Below, one piece after another: positions 23,682-32,036 of a stretch of 32,036 bases of DNA. Numbering within the stretch: position 1 is the first letter of the stretch; the number at the start of each line of letters is the position of its first letter. The stretch comes from Thiohalobacter sp. (GTDB taxonomy: Bacteria > Pseudomonadota > Gammaproteobacteria > DSM-19610). The stretch spans positions 1 to 32,036 of the forward strand of contig JALSRZ010000174.1 in NCBI GenBank assembly GCA_026984515.1, read 5' to 3'. The translations under genes and the position numbers were made by a program. Under the pieces are notes generated by a model. That model was not told the origin of the DNA and did no database searches. It worked only from the letters and a program-made list of their open reading frames with translations.

Positions 23682-25078
23682 ACACAGCCCCAGACGCAGA
23701 CCCGGTGCGGCGTTCAGGGAGCGAGCACCTGCTCGGGCTTTTCACCGAGGTAAAGGCAGGAGAGGGCACCACGGCGCTGCTGATGTTCGCCAACGTGTTT
23801 CTCATCCTGTGCGCCTATTATTTCGTCAAGCCGTTGCGGGAAGGCTGGATCGCCATCTCGGATATCAGCGGGCTGTCCAAAATGGAGGTCAAGGCCTATT
23901 CCAGCTTTGCCCAGAGCGTTTTCCTGTTGTTGATCGTCGGCTGGTACGCGCGCCTGGCAGCTCATCTTGACCGGGTCACGCTGATTACCCGCGCTACCCT
24001 GTTCTGTATTTCCAACCTGGTCATTTTCTGGTTTCTGCAGCCGGGCTATTTTTTCGAGGCACTGCCGTTTTCCGGTATCGTTTTCTATGTCTGGGTGGGT
24101 ATGTTCGGCGTCTTCGTGGTGGCCCAGTTCTGGACCTTCTGTGCCGACGTCTATACCGATGAACGCGGCAAGCGCATGTTGCCCATGATCGCCATCGGCG
24201 CGACCTCCGGGGCCGCTGCCGGCTCCTGGATCGTCAGCCAGCTGGTGGACTCGGGCCTGGTCGACACCAAACTGCTGCTGCTTCTGGCGATCATCCCGCT
24301 GCTGGCGTCGATTGCGTTGACCCGAACCGTCAACCGCCGGGAAAACGGTACGGCATCACCTCCCGCCGGGGACAGTACGGCACAACAGGGCGCCGGTTTC
24401 CTGCTCAACGGCGCCAGGCTGGTGTTGCTCAGCCGCTTCCTGCTGGCAGCAGCCATCGTCACCCTGTTGACCAACTGGGTGAATACCAATGGTGAGAACC
24501 TGCTGTTCCGGGTGATCCAGGAAACGCTCGCCGGCCAGGCTGCCGAGCAGGGAGTGACGGATTCCCTGGCCGTACTCGAATTCACGCGCGACGGCACCAC
24601 CGTTTTTTACGGCGATTTCTTTTTCTGGGTCAACATCGTCGCGCTGCTGCTGCAGGCCTTCGTGGCATCGCGGCTGCTGAAATACGGCGGCTTTGCCAGC
24701 ATCGTGCTGATGCTGCCGGTAATTGCACTGCTGTCCTATACGGCCATGGCCCTGCTGCCGGTCCTGGCGATTGTCAAAATGATGAAGATTGCCGAGAACG
24801 CCACGGACTACTCCATCAACAATACCGCCAGGCACGTACTCTGGCTGCCGGTCAGTTCGGCAACGAAATTCTGCGGCAAACCGGCCATTGACACGCTCTA
24901 TGTACGGCTGGGGGATGGCCTGGCCGCGGTTACCGTACTCGTCGGCGTCCACCTGCTGGCGATGAGTACCCGCTCTTTCTTTATTTTCAACGCATCACTG
25001 GTACTATGCTGGCTCGCATTTACCTTTATGATGATTCGCGAACACCGCAAGGCGGTGCTGGCGACGGATCCGGCCTGA
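23672..25078 (+). CDS. ATP/ADP-translocase-like (Npt1/Npt2-related) membrane transporter
   Basis: A 468-residue polytopic protein with about 10-12 hydrophobic helices. The motif AYYFVKPLREGW in the first helix region and the cytoplasmic loop VYTDERGKRMLPMIAIGATSG fit MFS-like relatives of the plastid/chlamydial nucleotide translocase family. A hydrophilic loop (about 225-245) lies in the centre. Free-living members are of unknown substrate and should not be assumed to exchange ATP for ADP. The start is a GTG inside the end of the preceding phosphatase gene; the ten-base overlap indicates coupling. Together they may scavenge nucleotides or their products, which is inference from the pair only. 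Confidence 0.75.
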   Translation: MAINTAPDADPVRRSGSEHLLGLFTEVKAGEGTTALLMFANVFLILCAYYFVKPLREGWIAISDISGLSKMEVKAYSSFAQSVFLLLIVGWYARLAAHLDRVTLITRATLFCISNLVIFWFLQPGYFFEALPFSGIVFYVWVGMFGVFVVAQFWTFCADVYTDERGKRMLPMIAIGATSGAAAGSWIVSQLVDSGLVDTKLLLLLAIIPLLASIALTRTVNRRENGTASPPAGDSTAQQGAGFLLNGARLVLLSRFLLAAAIVTLLTNWVNTNGENLLFRVIQETLAGQAAEQGVTDSLAVLEFTRDGTTVFYGDFFFWVNIVALLLQAFVASRLLKYGGFASIVLMLPVIALLSYTAMALLPVLAIVKMMKIAENATDYSINNTARHVLWLPVSSATKFCGKPAIDTLYVRLGDGLAAVTVLVGVHLLAMSTRSFFIFNASLVLCWLAFTFMMIREHRKAVLATDPA

Positions 25079-25095
25079 CACCGGGAGGACGCAAC

Positions 25096-25638
25096 ATGAG
25101 TTACCTGTCAACGGGTCCAGGCATGGACCAGCAGATTCGCAACAGCTTCCGCACTACCGGGATACTGCTGGTACTGATTGGCCTGGTTGCCATGCTGCTG
25201 CCCCAGGCAGTGTCCATCGTGCTGTCAGTGTTTATCGGTTCGCTGCTGATCCTGTCCGGCCTGGTGGTGGCCTGGGGCACCTGGGCCGGCTACCGCGCCA
25301 GCGCCATGACCTGGCTCAAACCCTTTGTGCTGATTCTGATCGGGTTGCTGATCGTGTTCAACCCGGCCGCCGTTGCCGCCGCGCTGGGACTGCTGCTGGT
25401 GATCTACTTCCTGTTAACCGGCTTCGCCAGCATCACTTTTGCCCTGGACCTGCGTCCGCACGGCGGCTGGCCCTGGCTGCTGCTGAACGGCCTGCTGTCC
25501 ACCACCCTGGGCATCGTTTTTCTCGTCGGCTGGCCTTTCAGTTCGGTGGCCTTGATTGGTCTGCTGGTAGGTATCAGCCTGGTGTTCGAAGGCATCACCC
25601 TGCTGGCCGTCAGCAGGGCAATGAACACACCAGGCTAG
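25096..25638 (+). CDS. HdeD/DUF308-family membrane protein
   Basis: A 180-residue membrane protein with six hydrophobic helices in three similar hairpins, as in HdeD-type (DUF308) proteins linked to acid tolerance in E. coli. Residues such as [20 protein letters not shown] and [19 protein letters not shown] show the repeated pattern. The ATG at 25096 has GGGAGGA about seven bases upstream and is chosen over the longer frame from 25006, which would overlap the transporter gene. It follows that gene by 17 bases. The stop overlaps the convergent yceF stop in the shared tetranucleotide CTAG. Confidence 0.85.
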   Translation: MSYLSTGPGMDQQIRNSFRTTGILLVLIGLVAMLLPQAVSIVLSVFIGSLLILSGLVVAWGTWAGYRASAMTWLKPFVLILIGLLIVFNPAAVAAALGLLLVIYFLLTGFASITFALDLRPHGGWPWLLLNGLLSTTLGIVFLVGWPFSSVALIGLLVGISLVFEGITLLAVSRAMNTPG

Positions 25639-26234
25639 GGAACAGTGATTCCCGCTGCATTCAGCCAGCTGGTCAGGCGGATCAGCGGCAGTCCGATCAG
25701 TGCATTGGGGTCATCCCCGTGCATGGACTCGAACAGGCTGATACCAAGCCCTTCCGACTTAAAACTGCCGGCACAGTTGTAGGGCTGCTCGATGCGCAGG
25801 TAGCGGTCGATCTGTTCGTCGGTCAGCGGACGGAACAGGACCCGGAAAGGAACCAGCTCCACCCGGGCCTGGTCACTGGACGCGTCGTACAGGCAAAGGC
25901 CGGTCAGGAAATTCACCTCCTTGCCGGCCAGACGACGCAGCTGCTCACAGGCCGCGGCATGGTTGCCGGGTTTACCCAGTACCTCGCCAGCGCACACAGC
26001 GACCTGGTCAGAGCCGATGATCAGCGCATCGGGATACTGCTGTGCGCCTGCACGTGCCTTGGTCTCTGAAAGACGCAATACCAGTGCTTCCGGACTTTCA
26101 TCCGGCCGGCGGGTTTCATCCACGTCCGGCGCCAGGGTGGCAAAGGCGACACCCAGGCGCTGCAACAGCTCATGCCGGAACGGGGAGGTCGACGCCAGGA
26201 CCAGTGTTCGTTGTTGTCCGCTGTGTGCAGTCAT
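25635..26234 (-). CDS. yceF: Maf-type nucleotide pyrophosphatase, YceF subgroup
   Basis: A 199-residue enzyme of the Maf family, which hydrolyses modified nucleoside triphosphates; the YceF branch prefers 7-methyl-GTP. The N-terminal substrate loop [12 protein letters not shown], the catalytic region [14 protein letters not shown] and IIGSDQVAV, and the YceF-type signatures [16 protein letters not shown] and [13 protein letters not shown] are all present, following the E. coli protein closely. It overlaps the gshA end by four bases (ATGA), so it is translated together with gshA. In many gammaproteobacteria yceF is near rluC and fatty-acid genes; here it has moved to a thiol-metabolism unit. 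Confidence 0.93.
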   Translation of the reverse strand: MTAHSGQQRTLVLASTSPFRHELLQRLGVAFATLAPDVDETRRPDESPEALVLRLSETKARAGAQQYPDALIIGSDQVAVCAGEVLGKPGNHAAACEQLRRLAGKEVNFLTGLCLYDASSDQARVELVPFRVLFRPLTDEQIDRYLRIEQPYNCAGSFKSEGLGISLFESMHGDDPNALIGLPLIRLTSWLNAAGITVP

Positions 26235-27805
26235 GACTGGGCGAAATAACGCTGCAGGTAGTCATCAAAGGATACCTCATCGGCAGCTTCCCAGGCCTGC
26301 TGGTCTTCCAGGGACTTGGCCGCCAGTTCGGAAAAGTAACGTTCACTGGTCTCACTCAGGGGCAGGTTATTGAAAAAATGCCGGTGAATTTCAGACATGC
26401 GTTTGGCGAAATGATAGAAACCCTCGCCGCGTTCGCGCATTTCACGCAGCATGCGCGCGGACGGCGTCAGACCGGGATCCTTTACCTTGTTCCACTGTGC
26501 CTCCAGCGCAGTGCAGTAGGGCGTTCCTTTAGAGCTGCGATCCAGCAATTCACACACCGCGTGCATTTCCTGCATGAGTTCGTCCGCCCAGTCACGTAGC
26601 AGAACCGGGCTGCTGTTGCGGACCAGTTTCAGCTCCGGGTCACGCCCCTGGTGTGCCGTGCGCAGCTCGTTTTCGTCGATGGCCCTGCGTTCCTGTTCAC
26701 TGATGACGGGACTATCATGCAACAGGCAGAACAGCAGGAAACATTCCAGGAAATGCAACTGCCGCTCGTTGATTCCCAGCGGGTCAAAGGCGTTGACATC
26801 CAGTGAGCGCAGTTCCACGTAGGAGACGCCGCGGCGCTTTAACGCCAGCGTAGGTTTCTCGTTGCCCTGCAGGATCTGCTTGGGACGGATGGTGCTGTAG
26901 TACTCGTTCTCGATCTGCAGGATATTGGCGTTCAACTGCCGGTATTCACCGTCCACCTTGACACCGATTTTTTCGTATTCGGGGCAGGGTTTTTCGATGG
27001 CACAGGTCAGACTTTCCACGTAGGCATCGAGGCTGTCATAGTTGGCCTTGATGCCGTACTCGTTCTCCTTGTTGTTCTGATAACCGATATCGCCCATGCG
27101 CAGGGACGTGGCAAAAGGCTCGTAGTAGGTATTGCTGTCGAATTCCTTCAGCGTGGTGGGAACCCCGCCCAGGAACGACTTGCAGATGGCCGGCGAAGCG
27201 CCGAACAGGTAGGGAACCAGCCAGCCAAAGCGTTGCAGGTTGCGTATCAGCACCATGTACGATTCGGATATGAAGTCCTGCAACGGCAGGCGGTTGCCTT
27301 CCAGCTCGGCATACACCGGCCAGAACTCCGCCGGGAAGGAGTAGTTGAAATGCACCCCGGCAATGACCTGCATAACCCGGCCATAACGATGGCCCAGGCC
27401 GACACGGTACACGTGTTTCATCATACCCGGGTTCGAGCTTCCGTAGTCGGCGATGGGGATGCTGGTTTCGCCGGCCACTACACAGGGCATGCTGGTCGCC
27501 CAGAAATACTCCCCGTCGAGGCGCTGGTATACGTACTGCTGTACGTCGCGCAGGAAATCCAGCACCTGGCGGATATGGTGGAACGGCGGGGTAATAAATT
27601 CCGTCAGCGCTTCCGAATAATCCGTGGTGATATAGGGATGAGTGAGCGCAGAACCCAGCACCTGCGGGTGTGGAGTCTGCGCAATGCCGCCTTCTTCGTT
27701 GACGCGCAGGCTTTCCTTTTCCACCCCGATCGAACTGTTCCGCATCAGTTGCGACTGTTTCAGGTCGATCAGTCGCCGCAGCCGCCGGTGCGCCTTCCGG
27801 TACAC
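26231..27805 (-). CDS. gshA: Glutamate-cysteine ligase (class I)
   Basis: A 524-residue ATP-dependent ligase that makes gamma-glutamylcysteine, the first step of glutathione synthesis. Class I proteobacterial features: [20 protein letters not shown] at the N-terminus, [35 protein letters not shown], and [15 protein letters not shown] near the middle. The open frame extends further upstream through the preceding gene; the GTG at 27805 is selected because it lies two bases after that gene's stop codon and gives an N-terminus of the length found in E. coli GshA (518 residues). The next gene, yceF, overlaps by four bases. No gshB is visible in the window. Confidence 0.95.
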   Translation of the reverse strand: MYRKAHRRLRRLIDLKQSQLMRNSSIGVEKESLRVNEEGGIAQTPHPQVLGSALTHPYITTDYSEALTEFITPPFHHIRQVLDFLRDVQQYVYQRLDGEYFWATSMPCVVAGETSIPIADYGSSNPGMMKHVYRVGLGHRYGRVMQVIAGVHFNYSFPAEFWPVYAELEGNRLPLQDFISESYMVLIRNLQRFGWLVPYLFGASPAICKSFLGGVPTTLKEFDSNTYYEPFATSLRMGDIGYQNNKENEYGIKANYDSLDAYVESLTCAIEKPCPEYEKIGVKVDGEYRQLNANILQIENEYYSTIRPKQILQGNEKPTLALKRRGVSYVELRSLDVNAFDPLGINERQLHFLECFLLFCLLHDSPVISEQERRAIDENELRTAHQGRDPELKLVRNSSPVLLRDWADELMQEMHAVCELLDRSSKGTPYCTALEAQWNKVKDPGLTPSARMLREMRERGEGFYHFAKRMSEIHRHFFNNLPLSETSERYFSELAAKSLEDQQAWEAADEVSFDDYLQRYFAQS

Positions 27806-27807
27806 GT

Positions 27808-29211
27808 CTACAGGAGTTCCAGGTCCGGCGGGTACTGTTCCGACCCGGTACCGGACTGGCGTGCCAGGTCGCGTAGTGCTGGTTGTATCGCTTCCTCGAT
27901 CACCGGGTGGTAGAAGGGCATGCACACCATTTGCCGAACGGTCAGCTTCTGTTCCATACACCAGTTCAGCAGGTGCCCGAGGTGTTCAGCGTGCGGCGCG
28001 ATCATGGCCGCACCCAGCAGGCGGCCACTGACCTTGTCGGCATACAGGCGCAGCACGCCCTTGTTCCTGCCCATGATCAGGGCACGGCCCAGCATGCCGA
28101 ACGGCACGGTGCTGATCAGGGTGTTATCCAGCTCGAGTTCTGAATACGCAGCCCCCACCATCACGATCTGCGGGTCCGAGAAGGTGATATACAAAGGCGT
28201 GGTGCGACGAAAGGCAACCGGCTTGCCGGTACCTGCATTGATACCGGCAATACGCCCTTCATCGGCGGCCTCGTGCAGCAGTTGCCGGTCGTTATCCACG
28301 TCGCCGGCCAGATAGACCGGGCTGTCGCCGATCTGCATGGTGTTGGGGTTATAGTCAGGCAGTCCGTTGTCATTCAGCACGATACCGGACTTGTCCAGTT
28401 CCAGACGATCGATATTCGGACGCCGGCCGATCGCTACCAGCACCTTTTCAACCTCGACGGAACGTTCACCGGCGCGCACCTGTAACTTGCCGTCCCTGCC
28501 TTCCCTGATGGTGGCCGGGTGACCCAGCCACAGGGGCATTTCCTTGCCCAGCAGCTGTATCGCCACTTCATTGACCTGCGGGTCATCCAGGTTGCCGATC
28601 ACCTCCAGTTGATCGATGCCGGTCACCTCTACGCCGAGTCGCTGACAGGCCTGCCCGATTTCCAGGCCGATTACGCCCAGTCCGATCACCGCCAGGGACG
28701 CTGGCAGGTCTTCCTGTTCAAAGAATTCATCAGTGGTCAGTATGCGATCGCCGAACTCCCGCCAGGGGGGAGGCACGATGGGTGTGGAACCGGTCGCAAT
28801 GACCATGCGTCTGGCCCGAATACGGCGATCACCCACCTGCAACAGACCCGGCTCGACAAAGCGTGCATATTCCGCAATGAACTCATCCCCCATTTCATCG
28901 GTACTGGTGGACAGGACCTTGTCGACAAAAATATCGCGCAGATCCTGTACATGCTCCATGGCTGCGGGAATGTCGATGCCCAGCGCATCACCACCGGTAA
29001 TGCCTTCGCGTTTAAAAATGGCGCGACGGTGGAAATCCTCGGCGATCTGGATCAGCGCCTTGGAAGGCATGCAGCCGACCCGCGAACAGGTGGTACCCAG
29101 CTCGCCACCATCCACCATGACATAACTGTCGGTGAGACGTTTGACCTGCCCAAGGGCATAGAGACCGGCGCTACCAGCGCCTATGATTGCGACATCGACT
29201 TGCTGTTCCAT
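27808..29211 (-). CDS. Dihydrolipoamide-dehydrogenase-like pyridine nucleotide-disulfide oxidoreductase
   Basis: A 467-residue FAD enzyme. The FAD motif GAGSAG is at residues 11-16; the redox-active disulfide is Cys42/Cys47 in GTTCSRVGCMPSK; the NAD motif is VIGLGVIGLEIG; the C-terminal catalytic pair is in FYHPVIEEAI (His-Pro...Glu). All key residues of the lipoamide dehydrogenase/glutathione reductase superfamily are present. The disulfide loop CxxxxC is that of dihydrolipoamide dehydrogenase, but there are no pyruvate or 2-oxoglutarate dehydrogenase genes nearby. It is coupled to gshA instead (two-base gap), so a role in thiol redox, perhaps with another low-molecular-weight disulfide, should be considered. 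The ATG at 29211 is preferred to 29274, which would overlap the GGDEF gene. Confidence 0.85.
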   Translation of the reverse strand: MEQQVDVAIIGAGSAGLYALGQVKRLTDSYVMVDGGELGTTCSRVGCMPSKALIQIAEDFHRRAIFKREGITGGDALGIDIPAAMEHVQDLRDIFVDKVLSTSTDEMGDEFIAEYARFVEPGLLQVGDRRIRARRMVIATGSTPIVPPPWREFGDRILTTDEFFEQEDLPASLAVIGLGVIGLEIGQACQRLGVEVTGIDQLEVIGNLDDPQVNEVAIQLLGKEMPLWLGHPATIREGRDGKLQVRAGERSVEVEKVLVAIGRRPNIDRLELDKSGIVLNDNGLPDYNPNTMQIGDSPVYLAGDVDNDRQLLHEAADEGRIAGINAGTGKPVAFRRTTPLYITFSDPQIVMVGAAYSELELDNTLISTVPFGMLGRALIMGRNKGVLRLYADKVSGRLLGAAMIAPHAEHLGHLLNWCMEQKLTVRQMVCMPFYHPVIEEAIQPALRDLARQSGTGSEQYPPDLELL

Positions 29212-29246
29212 AGTACGAGAGGTATTTGCCAACGGGGTGTACCGGC

Positions 29247-30380
29247 TCAGCGTATGGCTTGCTGCTGCTGGCATTCAGCCAGTGCCAGCCCGCCACCGGT
29301 GTGCGCGGATTTGGAATGATAGAGTGCCTGGTCGACCTGCTCCAGCAGGCTGGCGAAGTCATCGCCGTGCGTCGGTGCCACACCCAGACCGAAGGTGACA
29401 CTGACATCGATGCTGTTTGCCGCAGCCCAGGCATTGACCTTGCCCTGGATTCGACTGGCAACCGCTTCGGCCCGGTTCAGGTCCGAGTCTTCCAGCAGCA
29501 TGATAAATTCATCGCCACCGTAGCGGGCGGCGATATCCGTACTGCGTATCGAACTGCGCACGATGTCGGCAAACTGCTTGAGAACCAGGTCACCGGCTGC
29601 GTGACCCAGTTCGTCGTTCACCGCCTTGAATTTGTCCAGGTCGGCAAACAACAGGGCGAACATGCGCCGGTTCCTGTGCAGGCGCTGGAACATGGTCCTG
29701 GCGATATCCTGCAGGGCACGCCGGTTGAGCAGACCGGTCAGGGTATCCAGGTTGCTGTGCAGTTCCAGCTCATGACGGCTGCGCTCGATACGTCCCATCA
29801 GTATGTAGGCATAGATCAGGATGATTCCGCCGAACAGGTTCAGGAAAATCAGGCCGGGCGAAAGTTCTGCGCCGCTGAGGGTATAGCGAGCGGTCAGTAC
29901 CAGCATGCTGGCGGTGAAACTGCCCAGCATGGATTCGGCAAACAGGCGCATGCCATAGCGCATGCCGTTACCCAGTACCACCATGATGAACACCAGCAGT
30001 GAGGGCGGGATCGGATAGGGGTCGTTCAGCACACAGGCCGATACCATAATGATATCCACCCACATGGCAATGTGGTAGCGCAGGGGGTGGATGTGAAATT
30101 TTGCCGCGTGCAGGTATAGCAGCGTATTCAGTACAAAATAGGCACCAAACACGATGTTGAGTTGTGCCAGTGTCCAGTAGGAGGGCGTGATGCCGTCGAC
30201 CAGGTTGAAAAACAGCCCCCCCAGCAGGAGAAAGATATAGCGGGTGAAAAACTGGACCTGCTGTTCCTGCCAGGTCGGATAGCGGTACACCCCGTCCTGT
30301 ATGCCGGTGCCCCGCGAATCCGTCTGCTCCCGTCGATCGGTGTGGCTGCGGCGATCTGTTGACCGGCGTTGATGTTTCAT
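29247..30380 (-). CDS. Membrane-bound diguanylate cyclase (GGDEF)
   Basis: A 377-residue signalling enzyme that makes cyclic di-GMP. A cytoplasmic Arg/Asp-rich leader (RRSTDRRSHTDRRE, residues 5-18) precedes five to six membrane helices (about 45-195), which form an unidentified sensor. The GGDEF domain follows (about 205-365) with DTLTGLLNRR, FADLDKFKAVND and an intact active site ARYGGDEF. The RSTD five residues before GGDEF is a canonical RxxD inhibitory site, so product feedback is likely. The gene is 35 bases upstream of the lipoamide-dehydrogenase-like gene and may share its transcript. There is no EAL domain. The signal sensed cannot be told from sequence. Confidence 0.9.
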   Translation of the reverse strand: MKHQRRSTDRRSHTDRREQTDSRGTGIQDGVYRYPTWQEQQVQFFTRYIFLLLGGLFFNLVDGITPSYWTLAQLNIVFGAYFVLNTLLYLHAAKFHIHPLRYHIAMWVDIIMVSACVLNDPYPIPPSLLVFIMVVLGNGMRYGMRLFAESMLGSFTASMLVLTARYTLSGAELSPGLIFLNLFGGIILIYAYILMGRIERSRHELELHSNLDTLTGLLNRRALQDIARTMFQRLHRNRRMFALLFADLDKFKAVNDELGHAAGDLVLKQFADIVRSSIRSTDIAARYGGDEFIMLLEDSDLNRAEAVASRIQGKVNAWAAANSIDVSVTFGLGVAPTHGDDFASLLEQVDQALYHSKSAHTGGGLALAECQQQQAIR

Positions 30381-30470
30381 TTATTCGTCTTCTTCAACAA
30401 TCCGTTGGTAGTCGGATAACGATCCGTCGAACGGCGAATTGTAATGGTTTTCCGCTGCCCAAGGTAGTGG

Positions 30471-31232
30471 CTACCAGTAGTTTTCCACCGTTATGTGACC
30501 TGGGGCACGACGCCGGTTGCGTGCCAGTCCGCGCGCCTGGAGTTCGGCCTGGGTGGATTTCACCATGTCCGGGTTGCCGCAGATCATGATCTGCGAGGTC
30601 CCGGCTGCGATCTCGAGCGCCGCGCGCTGCTCCAGGCGCCGGTCGTGGATCGCTGCCGGAATGCGGGCCCGGATGGCAAAATCGGTATCCTCCCGGCTGA
30701 CGAAAGGAATGAAATCGAACTGGTCCGGGTAACGGTCACGCAGGGAGGCAATGGTTTCTGCAAAGCTCAGCTCTTCGGCCAGGCGCACTGCATGCACTAA
30801 AATGATGCGCTGGAACCGCCGCCAGGGCTCCGCGGTCTTCAGAATCGACAGGAACGGTCCGATGGCGGTGCCGGTGGACAGCATCCAGAGGTGCGCGGCA
30901 TCCGGCACCTCGTTCAGGGTCAGAAAGCCGGAGGCCCGGCGCATGACCTGGATCGGATCCCCGGCCTGCAGAGTGATCATGGCGTTGGTCAGCGGGCCGT
31001 CCGGAACCGTAACGAAATAAAATTCGCGTGGTGTTTCATCCGGAGCGTTGACGTAGGAATAAGGCCGCGAGATAAACTCGTCACCGATCACCAGTCCCAG
31101 CTTGGTAAACTGGCCGGCCGTAAAGGGATCGACCTCCGCTTCCACGCGGATTGAGTAGAGCTTGTCCGTCCACTGCCGCAGGCTGTGAACACGTCCTTCG
31201 CACCAGCGCCTGGGGTCGATCTTCGTGGCCAT
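30471..31232 (-). CDS. fpr: Ferredoxin-NADP+ reductase
   Basis: A 253-residue FAD enzyme, the bacterial subclass II type, moving electrons between NADPH and ferredoxin or flavodoxin. The FAD-binding motif RPYSYVNAP is at residue 56, the NADP-binding site is GTAIGPFLSIL, and the C-terminal NADP-site motif MICGNPDM precedes the family-typical end ITVENYW. Size and order match E. coli Fpr. It starts two bases from the preceding unknown gene, suggesting coupling. Ninety bases separate it from the GGDEF gene, which probably has its own promoter there. Confidence 0.93.
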   Translation of the reverse strand: MATKIDPRRWCEGRVHSLRQWTDKLYSIRVEAEVDPFTAGQFTKLGLVIGDEFISRPYSYVNAPDETPREFYFVTVPDGPLTNAMITLQAGDPIQVMRRASGFLTLNEVPDAAHLWMLSTGTAIGPFLSILKTAEPWRRFQRIILVHAVRLAEELSFAETIASLRDRYPDQFDFIPFVSREDTDFAIRARIPAAIHDRRLEQRAALEIAAGTSQIMICGNPDMVKSTQAELQARGLARNRRRAPGHITVENYW

Positions 31233-31234
31233 CT

Positions 31235-31942
31235 TCAGGCATGCCCGCCGTTACTGCCCGCCGGCCTGTCACGCCAGCTGCGTTCGATCAGCTGCAGGCG
31301 CTGCCAGGCATCCACGAGCATCCGTTCAGGATCGCGGTGTTGCAGGAAGGTGCGCGCTTCGTTGAAGATAGTCGCCAGTTGTGCTTCATCGAACAGTTGC
31401 AGGGTCGGTTCCAGGGTAGCCACCGGTTCACTGAGCAGGGAAGGAATGAGCTCGTCTTCCGGTATGGGCGAATGCTCGGCGGTGAGTGCAGCCACCAGCG
31501 GCAGTTCCTGCAGGCGGAAATGCAGGTCGCGCGCCACCGTTTCGTCTTCGAGCTGTTTACGTGCGTAGGCATCATTACCAATGCCGCTTTCAACGGCCCG
31601 CATAATGGTGTCGATCAGCCGACGTATGGCGGTTTTTACCGCGCCCTGGTCCCCGGGCAGGGTACAGCACTGCTGGTAACTGCGGTCCAGCGCTTCCTTG
31701 ATCTCCAGGATGGTTTCACTCGGTGTGTTGGGTTCCAGCGCCGCGGCGCGCTGTACCAGTTGCTGAAATTCCGACATGAAGTGGTCCAGGTCGGCGCCGT
31801 CCTGCAGGCGCGCACCGGCCAGCACTTCGTTACTGACCTCGCGCCTGGACTCCTCGAACAGCGGGTTGTCTTTCCTGCGCAGCAGGTGCTGTTCGCGGAT
31901 ACCGACCTGTTCGGCACAGACCGCATTCACTATATTGAGCAC
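31235..31942 (-). CDS. Protein of unknown function, mainly alpha-helical
   Basis: A 235-residue soluble protein, largely helical and acidic, without signal peptide, membrane helix or recognised motif. Cysteines are few (an early Cys near residue 9 and a CC pair near residue 92). Its start is GTG at 31942, inside the final codons of the upstream acetolactate-synthase-like gene, and it ends two bases before fpr, so the three genes appear to be one transcript. I do not recognise a family; the genomic link to acetolactate synthase and ferredoxin reductase is the only clue. Confidence 0.75.
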   Translation of the reverse strand: MLNIVNAVCAEQVGIREQHLLRRKDNPLFEESRREVSNEVLAGARLQDGADLDHFMSEFQQLVQRAAALEPNTPSETILEIKEALDRSYQQCCTLPGDQGAVKTAIRRLIDTIMRAVESGIGNDAYARKQLEDETVARDLHFRLQELPLVAALTAEHSPIPEDELIPSLLSEPVATLEPTLQLFDEAQLATIFNEARTFLQHRDPERMLVDAWQRLQLIERSWRDRPAGSNGGHA

Positions 31943-32036
31943 TCGATTTCACCCAGTCGCCTGGTGAGCTTGCGGTTCTCGCTGTAATCCACCGGTACGG
32001 CGATGAGTGCAGGACCCTCCTGCCGGAAAGCTTCCT
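31930..32036 (-). CDS. Acetolactate-synthase-like TPP enzyme, C-terminal end only
   Basis: The last 34 residues before TAG at 31930-31932 contain GPALIAVPVDYSENRKLTRR and LGEIECSI. This matches the C-terminal end of AlsS/IlvB-type thiamine-diphosphate enzymes, where a segment like PVLIAIPVDYRENMKL is conserved. The gene continues beyond the right edge of the window. AlsS-type enzymes condense two pyruvates to acetolactate. Its stop overlaps the start of the unknown gene by 13 bases. Confidence 0.7.
   Translation of the reverse strand, partial: EAFRQEGPALIAVPVDYSENRKLTRRLGEIECSI

Noticed and set aside
25635-25638. Overlapping stop codons of convergent genes in CTAG
   Set aside because: A compact tail-to-tail arrangement that is common in bacteria; noted in the gene entry but not unusual by itself.

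Overview
The window is chromosomal DNA of a free-living gammaproteobacterium. The gene order rne / rluC / HAD phosphatase / S49 peptidase, the class I gshA, the YceF-type Maf protein, the Fpr-type reductase and a VPLPA-type exosortase tail all point that way. The multiheme cytochromes suggest a respiratory or chemolithotrophic lifestyle. No species is assigned and no database was searched.

Region 1 (1-7349, minus strand) is a five-gene unit that looks like a complete electron path from the inner membrane to the cell surface. In transcription order it encodes a four-histidine (two b-heme) membrane protein, a periplasmic 21-heme cytochrome c, a 23- or 24-heme cytochrome c built from four-heme modules, a small membrane-anchored beta-domain protein, and an outer-membrane barrel. 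The barrel carries N-terminal SPOR-like and TPR domains and shares its beta domain with the small protein. This is a porin-cytochrome conduit in content. From memory it resembles the large-cytochrome PCC3-type clusters proposed for neutrophilic Fe(II) oxidisers.

Region 2 (7350-11205, plus strand) runs divergently. It encodes a membrane-tethered ferredoxin/FAD/NAD(P) oxidoreductase, overlapped by an exported Sel1/ankyrin-repeat protein. The oxidoreductase could couple cytoplasmic NAD(P)H to the conduit. The divergent gap holds a compound hairpin and an inverted repeat that may be control sites.

Region 3 (11332-17622) is mostly housekeeping: a low-molecular-weight tyrosine phosphatase, a 141-bp MITE-like element between two convergent genes, RNase E, then divergent rluC, a HAD phosphatase and an S49 peptidase.

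Region 4 (17680-22757) is accessory. It has a VPLPA-CTERM exported protein, a DUF3482 GTPase / DUF2868 membrane-protein pair, a minimal two-helix potassium channel, a structured repeat, and two broken serine-hydrolase fragments facing each other.

Region 5 (22758-25638, plus) carries an e(P4)-type acid phosphatase lipoprotein with an EF-hand-like loop, overlapping an ATP/ADP-translocase-like transporter, then an HdeD/DUF308 membrane protein.

Region 6 (25635-32036, minus) carries, in transcription order, the tail of an acetolactate synthase, an unknown protein, fpr, then after a short gap a membrane GGDEF protein, a dihydrolipoamide-dehydrogenase-like flavoprotein, gshA and yceF. Several of these genes overlap or abut, which suggests operons for redox and thiol metabolism.
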